A stretch of 64,000 nucleotides of DNA. It comes from Bathymodiolus brooksi. Lineage: Eukaryota > Mollusca > Bivalvia > Mytilida > Modiolidae. Under the pieces are notes generated by a model, which saw only the letters and a program-made list of their open reading frames with translations, was not told where the DNA came from and searched no databases. A program made the translations under genes and the position numbers. This document shows positions 36,130 through 47,900 of this stretch, in pieces. The stretch covers positions 76,594,829 to 76,658,828 of the forward strand of contig OY804588.1 of the NCBI GenBank assembly GCA_963680875.1, written 5' to 3'. Each line of letters opens with the position of its first letter. Within the stretch, counting starts at the first letter, position 1.

Positions 36130-36730
36130 GATATTAAACAATTTATTAGAAACGTTTTTGGTTTTTTTTTCTTTTATAAAATAACAGTACAGTCAATGAC
36201 CAAAATATACCAGTGCACTGATTAGAAGTCAGTAATAGGAGAACAGACAATGTAATCGGAAAAAGATACCAAATGGTATAATTAGAAGCCGCTCATAGAA
36301 GGACAGATAAAACAATGGACAACGATACCAAGGGCTACCCAGAAGCCGTTAATAATGACAGAAAAAACAATGGATAAAAGATGCCAAAGAGGTAATCCGG
36401 AACCGTTAATAGAAGGACAGGCAATACAATGGTAAAAAGATGTCAAAGAGGTAATCCGAAACCGTTAATAGAAGGACAGGCAATATAATGGTAAAAAGAT
36501 GTCAAAGAGGTAATCAGAAACAGTTAATAGAAGGACAGGCAATATGATGACAAACAGATACCAAAGAGGTAATCCGAAACCGTTAACAGAAGGACAGACA
36601 ATACAATGGCCAAAAAGAGATCAAACAGTTAATTAGAAGCCGTTTCTAGACGAACAGATAATACAACTGACAAAAGATACCAAAGAGGTAATCAGAAGCC
36701 GTTAATAGGATAGAGAATATAATGACTGAG
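36130..36730 (-). repeat. 59-bp minisatellite derived from family F (about 8-10 units)
   Basis: Unit GATACCAAAGAGGTAATCAG + AAACCGTTAATAGAAGGACA + GGCAATACAATGGTAAAAA; landmarks at 36431 and 36490 give 59 bp. It resumes as ACATACCGAAGGGCTACTTA at 37981 after an insertion. Confidence 0.85.
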
Positions 36731-36732
36731 AC

Positions 36733-37974
36733 CACAGTACCTTGATGTTTTATCTAGCGAAATAATAGAGAAAAATCTGTATAAAATCTGTATAATATAT
36801 ATAAAGACACAAGTAATGAAACAAGTTTTTCCCTCCAAAGGTTGTCTAACTGTGTAAATAACCGTGTAATTTTTTTGTAACCTTCGTTCGCCCGTAAAAT
36901 AATGCTACGTTGGAATGTTGGAAGGTAAATCCCTTTCAAGCATAGTTTATTTGTACCAAACATTGCTTTGTTCCCTACCTATTTGTCTTTTTTCACAGCA
37001 GACAGACGTTCTTGTTTTTAAAATTTAGCCAATGTGCTCCATAACTTCCGGTTCAGCAGCAAATAAAGTTGACAAATAAATTATTTGCTTTACGTCTATC
37101 AAAAAATAATTGAAGGTAAGTAGCATTCGTAGTTTATTTTTACTTAATGTTTTTTTAATATAATTGCGAAAGGGAGGTAATCAAAAAAAAATATTGGCGG
37201 CCACTTCAAATTGGTAGATTGAAATGAAATGAAATCTCTAAATATTTGGACCTACTATCTTGGTATTTGTACACATAGTGTCAACTATTTCTATTACATT
37301 CTGCCTATAAGAAAAAGAATGACAGAAGGTTGCAAAAGGAAGGGGGTGCATAAAAGCATGTTGTGTCAGCTCCTGAACCTGGACAATTGTTCAGGTCATT
37401 TCGGTTTTTGGAATAGTTTTATTGTCAACTTTATTTGCAATCGTATCTACTCGGCCATTCTCGCTACCCTGCAAATAACCTCGTATGCATTAGGCGTATA
37501 AATCGCACTACTTTTCACATGTCAGTAAAATGAAAGTTTGATAAAGCTATATTTTAAACAATTTTCTATATTTCAATTACAGTTTTAATTAGTTTTGCAT
37601 GATTAGATTTTACTTAGTATGTCTTCCATATTGGATTTTCGTGGACTATATTTTTGTGCGGCTTAACTTAACTTATCTTCCGGCAAACAATTTAAGAAGA
37701 ATTTCTACTATGTACGTACGAGGTTATTTGCAGGGTAGCGAGAATGGCCGAGGAGCAGCGGACGGCCATCGACGGAAGGGCCGAGAAGGTATCACCGATG
37801 GCTCTGCTCTGATACCTCGGCCGTCTTGCCGCTGTTGGCTGACCGCGGGTAAGCGGCGAGAGTAAGTTATGGGCACATTGGCTAAATAAATCTTGTTTCA
37901 TTCTTTTATATTTATTATACAGATTTTATACAGATTTTTCACTATTTCGCTAGATAAAACGTCAAGATACTGTG
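36733..37974. mobile_element. Inverted-repeat element with three nested pairs of arms
   Basis: Outer: CACAGTACCTTGATGTTTTA (36733) with CGTCAAGATACTGTG (37960-37974), extending through TAGCGAAAT and CAGATTTTATACAGATTTTT. Middle: AGCCAATGTGC (37025) with GCACATTGGCT (37874). Inner: GGCCATTCTCGCTACCCTGC (37454) with GCAGGGTAGCGAGAATGGCC (37729). The core (37735-37865) is locally GC-rich and can itself fold (GGCCGAGAAGGTATCA / TGATACCTCGGCC). No transposase. It sits within the 59-bp array. Confidence 0.75.
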
Positions 37975-38883
37975 CTAAGACATACCGAAGGGCTACTTAG
38001 AAACTAACCCGAATAATCCAGTCGTTATATTACTCTCCCGCTAGTCGCTGCATTAAATTAACCTCATCCAGCGAAAGTGGCGATAGAGGGCGCAGTATTA
38101 TTCAAGTTACTTAGAAACCGTTAACAAAGGAACAGGAAATACAAATGATTTTTTATAAAAAAAAATTAATTACTTTTACATTTATGCATAGGGTATAACA
38201 CATATTTTTGGAAGGTTTTGTGCTTAAATATGCCCATTGTGAAAAAAGAGCATGTAACCAAATTTCGAGTTCTTGAAAAATCTGCAATTCCAGAGGTGTT
38301 TAATGCCTTTCTAAACATCTTCTTATTCTTTTTAAGGATATATAAAGATAAATAATATATTTGAAAAGAAGAATGAGTATATGGTATAAAAAGAAATATT
38401 TTAATTCAATGTGTGATTTTGATGTAGTTAGCTATTATTAATTAAAATTGATGGTCGCTATATTTCAGGCGATTTTGAGAAGCTGTTGAACTCTTGTTTT
38501 ATAAACAGACTTTGTTATGGTCCGAGTACATTTGTTGTAGTCCGAGTTTGTAATGATCCGAGATTGTTATGGGCCGAGTCATCAGAGCTTTCTTTGACGG
38601 TATAAAGTGTAAATTTACAACGCTAAAGATGTAAATATTCCTTCAGATACTTTCTTCCTTGAAATCGCAAATCCTTGTAAATGGAAAATATAAACTCTGA
38701 ATTATGTATATTGATCCGTAAATAAACCTTTGTGAAATGTCTAATATTTGTCATGCCTATTATAGGTATTTTCATGTCGTATTAGATGAACACTACATAT
38801 TTCAGATACTGGTTTTCAGGTTTTTTCGGCAAGGATGAGCTAGCCTCAACAGAGGAAGAGGATAATCGCTCAAAATAAACAAA
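37975..38883 (+). promoter_or_regulatory. Upstream region of PPP6C (promoter location not resolved)
   Basis: AT-rich, with a family F piece at 37981-38060 and GCGATAGAGGGCGCAGTA at 38080. The probable 5' UTR lies just before 38884. TATA or initiator elements cannot be assigned with confidence. Confidence 0.35.
38835..38843 (+). other. Possible minimal upstream ORF before PPP6C
   Basis: ATG AGC TAG lies 41 nt before the PPP6C start codon with A at -3. If the transcript includes it, this two-codon uORF could damp initiation. The transcription start is not known. Confidence 0.3.
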
Positions 38884-38952
38884 ATGTCTGACATGGACAA
38901 ATGGATAGAAATTGCAAAAGAATGCAAATATTTACCAGAAAATGACCTCAAA
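38884..38952 (+). CDS. PPP6C: PPP6C exon 1 (codons 1-23)
   Basis: ATG at 38884 with A at -3 opens a peptide ending KYLPENDLK, the conserved PP6 N-terminus. The donor GTAATA follows AAA at 38953 (phase 0). Upstream sequence is AT-rich with no other long frame, so this is taken as the true start. Confidence 0.93.
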
Positions 38953-41900
38953 GTAATATTTTATGAGTTATATTGTTGAAATCTACTCATTAATTTGAAA
39001 ATGTCAATGTACTGGTCGAGTCACCCCTGGTTTTTAGTGGGATTCGTGTTACTCGATATTTAATTTTCTGTACTGACTACTGAGTACTGTATAGTTTACA
39101 TCGTTAACGTTTTTTGTACTTTTTTCTTTTGGCCAATGTGTTGTCTGTCCTTATATTTGCGAATTCTGATTACCCTTATGGTATCTTTAAAAGAAAGTTT
39201 GAAAATACTAAACGATTAATTAGAGACGCCGTCACGGTTATTACATAATTTCATTGAGGTGTTGAATAACTTTTCCAATTAATATTGTATATTGCTTAAC
39301 GTTTTGGGACACAGGCCCACATGGCCCTGTGCTTCAGTAATTTTACAGGCCCACCCAAGAATATGTAGGCCCACCTGTTGAAAGGGATATTAGTATAGAA
39401 CAGACTTCCCGAAAACCGTCGGTCCTGACCGACAGAAATGCAGTAGGACCGACGATTTTAAAATATATATCGGACCGAATGTCCGGTAAAACATAATATT
39501 TGAAAGGACCGGCGATTGAAATTTATTCCCTCCCAGTTTCCACTGCCAATGGCATTAAATTCCATTTTCAGTTTTATTAAAATGTCAGACAGAGACTTGA
39601 AATTTGTTTATTTAATCTGTCAGACCGACACGTTCCTCTTTGTAATAGAAACTCCTATACAAATGTACGTAAATGTAAACATCCTTTTAGTAGGAACCAG
39701 CACCTGCAAAACGTGGAACATTAAAACTGAAATATATTACTGAGCACAGAAATAAGTTGACTTCCACAAGTATCAAAGATTGTTTGTGTTTAATTAAATA
39801 TGTTTTGAGATGCTTATATATTGAAGATGACAGCAGATTCATATTCTTAACTGAAATTAAAAATGTAGGTAAACCGGAAACTGACATTGATGTATAATAT
39901 TCGGAACGTGATCGGATCATTAGATACGGATTGTTGGCTATATCTGCCTTATCTTTTTAGATAAAAATATGTATACAGAAAAACATTTAATTGAGTTGTT
40001 TAATGATCATGACTATAGGTAATCTTGCATTCAGTTCTGTATAAAAAAAAACAAAATTTGACAGGTTACATGTATATACATTATTACAAAAAAATGGTGG
40101 GACAGACACAAAGCCCATGGGTCAGACAGAACCCCAGTTCCTGTCTGACCCAATGTCAGACAGAAGAAAAAAAGTTTTCGCCAACTCTATAATACCGAAT
40201 GTTTGGTATAATAGTTACCTCAGATTTTGTCCGAAAGGCATTGATCAGTGTTTAATTTTATTTTTAAATTACATAATTTTCATTGTTTTCACCCCTTTTA
40301 TACATTTCCGGTTTCAACCAAACCCATTTGTGAAGACGATCACGACACGATTGGTTATTTGTATATATATTAGCCAATGACATGACGTCTTTCATACAAC
40401 CATTGACCTATAGTACAAGGTCATCAAAACAACAAAACTCGAGACACACACTATAAAAGACATAACATATACATTTTAGAACATCACTGAAAACTGAAAA
40501 TTGAATTACTTTAACCTCTAAAAAAACCAGAGGTGAAATCAGGTGCCCAATTGTTAATACTAGGGTAAATCACTCTAAAAAGGCCAAACTAAACATTATG
40601 CATGTGACAGTTAATTTTTTGGGACTTTTTTTTCGGACCGGCAAAATATTTTTTGGTCTGACAAGATTTTCATGTCTGTTGGTCCGAATGACTGACAACT
40701 TCTTAGCAAGTTTCGGGAAGTCTGATAGAAGACAAATGACTGCTTATTCAGTGGACAAAAAAGACAAGAAAATGTATTAAGTTTATTCAATATTGATTTA
40801 TAAATTTGTTTATTCTCTTGTAAAGGACATTTATAAACATGTCACTAATTGTATCCTCTGTAAATTCACTTTCACTTTCAGTGTCGTAATCACAATCTTC
40901 ATCATCATCCAGAATCAGAACATTTTGTTGAGGACACTGGTCAACCACCAATTATCACAATTTTTTTGCTTGTTTGTGTCGGATTATTTCTACAATGTTC
41001 AGTACATCCTTTTAAATGCCCAGTTATATTTAAATACTACCCTTCAGGCCTTGGATTAATCTTTGATGGAAATGATTATTTTTTCAGCCACACTAATAAC
41101 GTGGACCCTGAATCAGAAGGCAATAGTATCAATTCTGGTCATCTTAATAGATAAGGAAAGTGAGGTCTAAATCATTATTTAAATTAAAGAAAAGGGTCTT
41201 AAAAGAAAAGCATCATTACGTATGACATAATTTGGTGTTAATTTTTAATATGTGCCCCCCCTCCCCCCATTTGAAATAGTAATTACTATGTTTTGAATTA
41301 ATACCACACAAATTGTAATAAGTCTTATTTTTGAAGTCTTCAGCAGAAGAAATATGTCTCTGCCAATTTTCTCAACAGTCCAACTAAATATAACTATATG
41401 CAAATATAGCACAAACGTATATTGACACTGACAGTCAAATATTGAAGCAAGTAAAGGCTGTAAGTATTATTTGTCAGACCTCAAATCAGAGTGCAACAAT
41501 GGAATAAAACTACTGAGGTTCAAAGTCTATTTATTAATTGCGGAGATATTAACGTCCACACAGGTCTGTCAGCATATAAACAGTTCGATAAATATATCTC
41601 AATTTTAAATAAAAAATAGCAATCAGACTTGGAAGTGGATCGATAAAGATCTGAGGTGTATTTCAGCGAATTTTGAATGACCGACAGTCGCATATTTGAA
41701 CATATTAGATATGAGAACTAAGATTTTATGTCACAGGATTGAGGAAAAAATAAATCAATAGTTTGTTTGGTTAAAAGTAGCTTCGATCAACATTTCCCGT
41801 AGCACAGAGCATGATTGCATCCCCTTTCTCATGCCGTCATGGTGCCATTTTTATATGATATTGAACGAAATTAAAGTTTCTTTAAACCGAAATGGATACT

Positions 41901-44900
41901 TTTCAAGAAAGTCGCTTTCTAAATACTTAATGAATACCATAGATTTCAATAAACACGATGTCAACATTTTCATAAATGGCACATTTTCATAAATGGCACA
42001 TGGCAAAAATACGCTGGCAACATAGGGTGACTCTTCAAAATTACAAGGCTACTGGAACTTCGCTTTTGACCAATGAGAAATCAAAGTCAACCTTCACAAG
42101 GCAACTTCGTCAACCCTCTAACATGAGCCCTGCTTCTCGTCCTCTTTTAAAACCTACAGGATGGTAAAAATATCAACCAATCAAATTGCAAAAAACAGAC
42201 ACATCTAAATCTATTTAGAACATCGGAAAATCTTAAAAGGACTTGTTTGCCTACCCATTTTTTGCATTGACTCGGCAGCAACTGAAAACGGAGAACAATA
42301 AACTAAATACCTACATACAATATCTTATGAAATCAACTTTTGAAAATATATGACTTTTTTTTTCACAGGCCCTCGGGCTTGTGGAACTATTCATTTTATA
42401 CGCCCGTGTACAATTGTACACGCATCGGGCTTCGGACTACCGCCTAATTTTGCAGACTGATATTGACATCAAGAAACGGACAATGCAAAAAAAAGTTGTG
42501 AAATTGATCAAGCCATCATTTTTATTTAGGTCTCAATAAGGCTCGCAATTCGGACTAAATTTTGTTTTTTTATTGATCTTTAGCTACTTAAAACGGTAAG
42601 AGATTATCATCAGTTTGCAGATTTTAACTAGAAAATATGTCTATATATAAGATGTTACCTGCACTTGATCTGACACTATCTGTACATGACAAAATATGCA
42701 CTTGCATCAGATTTTAAATTTCCAGAATACCTTTGTTAGAGCTTGTGACGAGTTTAGACTGGAGATACAGAGCGAAAAATTTCGTTGGAAGTCAAATCTC
42801 AACAAGATTACTGGTTGAGGAACAATTATTGCCATATATTTACAGGTTACAGGTGCATGGATGCAAATATGCGATCAAACGTTTGCCTTTTTCAAATAAA
42901 TCACGTTAAAACACACAAAAACCAATCACTTTGCATATATAATATATACATGTACATGTATATAAACTTCATGTATTTAATGACCATATTTACTCAAATG
43001 CCGAAATGGTCTTTATTTCGGGGGGCCCGGGTGGCTCAATGAGTTAGGTCGTTGGATCTAACAACTCATACAAGCCTATAACCAATACGGCGTGGGTTCG
43101 CACCCAGCTTTGTAAATTACAAAAAAGGATGCACTCGACTCTCAGTCGCAAGTGATAAAGTTTACCAGTTGCTTGCCCATGGTCGCTGGTTCTCACCGGG
43201 TACTCCGGCTTCCTCCACCACTAATACTGGTCGCCATGATATAGCTGAAATATTGTTGAAAGTGGCGTTAAAACACCAAAAATCTAAATCAAAATCTTTA
43301 TTTCGAGAATATGTTCGCCAAAAGTAAAGAGAAAAATAAAATTGTATTGATAAAAACAAAAACTACAATTGTTTTCATTTGTTACACTAGTGATTTTAAA
43401 ATATACTGACCAGAACACTACAAATCTTAAAAAAACGTAACTGTTGAAACATTTCATTTTCTGATAAATAGAATATCTTATTACTTTTTACATTTTATTA
43501 GAAAATATTAAGGTTTTATTACTGGTGATTGTCATGCATTAGAATGGACTGTTATAATTTCACCTCGAAATAAAGGTTTGCCAGCGGTTTTGTTTTTTAG
43601 TTCATTTTTATTTCAGATTCCTTTGGGATTAATGCAGTTTGTTTCATCTTGTTTTCAAAAAGTTGTATTACCAAGGTTACCCTTCTCATTCAATAAGTTA
43701 GAATATAATAAATAATTAAACCTGTATATCATAACGATAATACCTTTTTCTATTCTTTAATTTAATTTGTTTTTGTTTACATTTTTCTCTCGTTATATTG
43801 TAATATTTGTTTTTTTTATTTTACTCATTTTTCTTTCTTTCTAAATTTTCGGTCTATATTGTGATAAATAACATCTTCATGTCTTTTATATCATTACCAC
43901 CACGATTTGACGATATAACTGAAATATTATGGAAAAGTGGCATTTAAACACCCATAGCCTCATATCTGTTGTGTAAATATTTCTGTACTTTATTCCAGAG
44001 ATTATGTGATATGGTGTGTGAATTACTCCTAGAAGAATCCAATGTACAGCCAGTGTCAACTCCAGTTACTGTATGTGGGGACATACATGGACAAGTGAGT
44101 AATTATTAATGATGAGGTCAAATTATCTAAATCAATGATCGTTATTTCAACATCGATCAATGATCAGTTCCATGACCTTGGTGTAATGTGAAGACCAGAC
44201 ACTAACTAGACTGATGAATTTGGAGATGTTTAATGATAGAATCTAATCAAACAAAATCATAAATCACATGTGTATGATTTAAATATGTGTTACACTACCC
44301 ATCTGCGCCAAAAGCCACTAGCCCTACGCCCCAATCTAGTCAAAATTGGTTTGGGTTAAAATTGTATAAAATTTGCTTAATCAAATAGAAAAGAATCATG
44401 TGCTACACTATCCTATAGAATCGTCCAATGTTGTTTGCTGAACTGGATGTAGTTTGATTGATTGATTGATTTGATTGTGTTTAATGCCACTTTCAACAAT
44501 ATTTTAGTTATATCGTGGTGGTCAGTTTTAATGGTGGAGAAAACCAGAGTACCCGCAGAAAACCATCGACCTGTCGCAAGTCACTGACAAACTTTATCAC
44601 ATAATGTGGAACACCTCACCCCGGTCGGGAGTTGAACCCACAACATCAGTGGATCTGCACCGATTGTAAATCCAATATATGTAATATGATTTAAATATGT
44701 TATGCTACACTCTACAGGTTGGTTGTTTTCTCCGAGTACTCCAGTTTCCTCCATCAATAAAACTGACCGCCACCATTAAGCTGAAATATCTTTGAAAGTG
44801 GCATTAAACACCATTAACCTAACACTATGTTGATATACATTCAAGATTACTAATTACATGTATAAGGAAAATGATATTTTGATATTTTCAAAAGACCATT

Positions 44901-47900
44901 TTATTTGGCAAATGTGGAGATCTAATTGTAATTTAATTGATAAGAAATGTGTCCAGATAGAAGACAGTTTATTATGTTTCAGAAAGATTAACTTTTATAC
45001 TTCCATTCCTAGGTAAAATAGCCAGCTTACAGTCTGAGAAAAATCTTCAATGATATTCTGTATGAATGGACAAGTCTGAAAAATGTGATGTTTTAAATAA
45101 CCTCATTTTCATCATAACTTTTATCAATAATTTTGAAACAATACTGGTTTAAGTAATGTACCTAAGTGATGTCAGATCAGTGCATCTGAAATACTGCCTG
45201 GTAAGAGGGGTGGTCTTCGATGGGTGTGGCCTCATGAAAGAGAGACTATTGCTCACACATTTGAAACAAAAATCAACACCCTAAAAGTGCCCCACTGCTT
45301 ACAACTGATCATATAGTTTGAGATTCCTTCCCAGCCCTCCACCTCCAAAAAGGTACATGCGTAACCCTGCCACGTTTTTTTTACTTTCCCAAGCCATGAC
45401 CTGGATTACCACTGTCATTTGTTGTAGTCTTTTGTTTCGTTGAGTGTGTTAATATAAAATTCAATTGTTTTGTTTTGATAATATTGGTGTTGATCATCAC
45501 TGTTTAAACTTTCTTTTCATAGTAGATTTTCAACACCATTAGAGATGCTGGTAATTTCCTGTGATGGCCGCCATTTTGTTTTCTGGTGTTAAAAGAATGC
45601 AATATGTACTTTTAAATCCCTTTACTGTTGTCTCCAACTGTTAAATTGCTTTTAATCTCTATTTTTCTTTATTAATATTATATTTATTTCCTACGGTAAG
45701 AGGAAATATTGATTAAAAATATAATGGATCAGAACCAGCCGTCAGCAATTTTATATTTGACATGACGACTAGCACCATAATCTTGTGATAAAACCTGATG
45801 CCCTTTGTTTGATATAAATGTATACCTTGTATATTGTGCTATAGACTTATTATATATATATATTTGTAGTATTTATTTTATTTTATTTTTTCAGTTTTAT
45901 GACTTGATAGAATTGTTCAAGACTGGAGGACAAGCACCAGACACAAACTATATATTTATGGTAAGTAGTAAATTGGCCACATCAGTGGTGTAATGGTTAG
46001 CGGGCTCTCCTCCAGTGCAGTAGATCGTGGGTTCAAGCCCCTGTCTCGTCAAACCAAAGACTATGAAATTAGTATATGTTGCTTCTCCTCCTAGCAAGCA
46101 GAATTAAGGAGTAAGAGCAAAGTCTGATTGGCTCTGAATCAGGATAATGTGTCCGAGTGTAATAATTTCATTTGATGTGAATACTGCAGTCTGCTTGGCT
46201 GATCTGCCTAGAGCAACATTGATTATTCTTGATAACCTGGATTAGTGTTGTGACGTCACCAACATATTCATTCGCCAACAACAAATTCAAATAGTCCCAT
46301 GAAAAATTTACATTTGTTTTTCTTTCTATTACAGGGAGACTTTGTTGATCGGGGATACTACAGTTTAGAAACTTTTACGTTATTACTCACACTAAAGGCT
46401 CAGTAAGTAATATGATATAGTAAACAGTTTCAATACACATCTTCAACATATGTTAAGAAACCCTGAAGTTAGATTCGGTAATCAAATGTTAATTTTTGTA
46501 TTTATTATTTTGATTATATTGCGACAGAAATTTTTATTCGTGAAGGAAACTGGATCTGACAAATTTATCGTATAATCCTAGATAGAGTCCAACTTGCCGC
46601 GGGTGAGAATTGAACTCATAGTTTAAGTGATCGTATAAGTAGACATAAAAGTACCATATGATCATGGCCACGACAGGTGCCGTTTACCATATAGGACCAA
46701 GACCTTTCACTTCCAAAAATAATTTTGAATCCCTGTTTGATTCAAATCGTGTATCTTCAACTTTGACAAAGCTGTATTTGACCTTTATATGACCTTATTT
46801 GTTTGTACATTTTAGCTGGCCCGACAAAATAACATTATTACGTGGTAACCATGAGAGTAGACAGATTACACAGATTTATGGATTCTATGGTAAAGTTAAT
46901 AAGAAAGGGGGGCTTTGGTGTGGAACACCACTTTCAACAATATTTCAGTTACAATGTATATTGATCACATTTCGATTGATAAAGGCTTTATAGGTAAAAT
47001 ATCGATGGGATTTCCAAAGCTGTCCTATGAGATTTAGGTTTATGATCTTTAATGCCACTTTCAACAATATTTCATTTATATCGTAGTGGTCAGTTTTAAT
47101 GGTGTAGGAAACAGGAGAACCCGGAGAAAATCACTGACCTGTCGCAAGTCACTGACAAACTTTTATCACATAATATTTTATCGAGTACACTTCACCATGA
47201 ATGGGATTCGAACTCATAACATTAGTGGTGATAGGCACTGATGGCATTAGCAATTGTATCATGACAGCCCCTGATTTAGTAAGAAAGGATTTAAACATAC
47301 TGTCAAACTTGTATTCAATGGTTACCTTTTGGACAAAGCAAAAATGATCTGATCAGACAAAAGATCAATCAATTATGGTTTTCAATGATTTGCATATTAA
47401 TGTTAGTGGCAGGCATTTTGTTGGAAAATATGGCGGTCACTTTGTAATTCTCCTGTGTTTTTGAAGCAATTAATTAGTTGATTATTCCATAATTTGATAG
47501 CTTCGTTAATACAAAAGGGGGCCAGGTGGCTCAATGAGTTAGGTCGTTGGATCTAACAGCTCATACAAGCCTATCACCAATACGGCGTTGGTTCACACCT
47601 AGCTTTGTAAATTATAAAAAAGGGTGCACTCGACTCGCAACCGCAAGTGATAAAGTTTACCAGTTGCTTGCCCAGGGTCGGTGGTTCTCTCCGGGTACTC
47701 CGGCTTCCTCCACCACTAAAACTGGTCGCCATGATATAGCTGAAATATTGCTGAAAGTGGCGTTAAGCACCAAAATTCAAATTCATATTCGTTAGTACAA
47801 TCATGTCTTGAGAACACCTTGAAAGTTAATTGCTGATAATATTTTTAATGTCTAGACAGAAAAGTTACTGTTAAATACTGGTAAACTGATAAGATAAAGT

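Noticed and set aside
37229..37901. Two frames sharing SAILATLQITSY on opposite strands as a duplicated protein domain
   Set aside because: The shared peptide is explained by the inner inverted repeat (37454 / 37729).
45983..46060. Possible tRNA gene
   Set aside because: A- and B-box-like motifs are present but the arms do not pair as a cloverleaf; the same sequence recurs at 58713 with a SINE body.
46816..46993. Read-through of exon 5 into intron 5 (ends [11 protein letters not shown]) as real C-terminus
   Set aside because: Homology stops at the GTAAAG donor and resumes exactly in exon 6.
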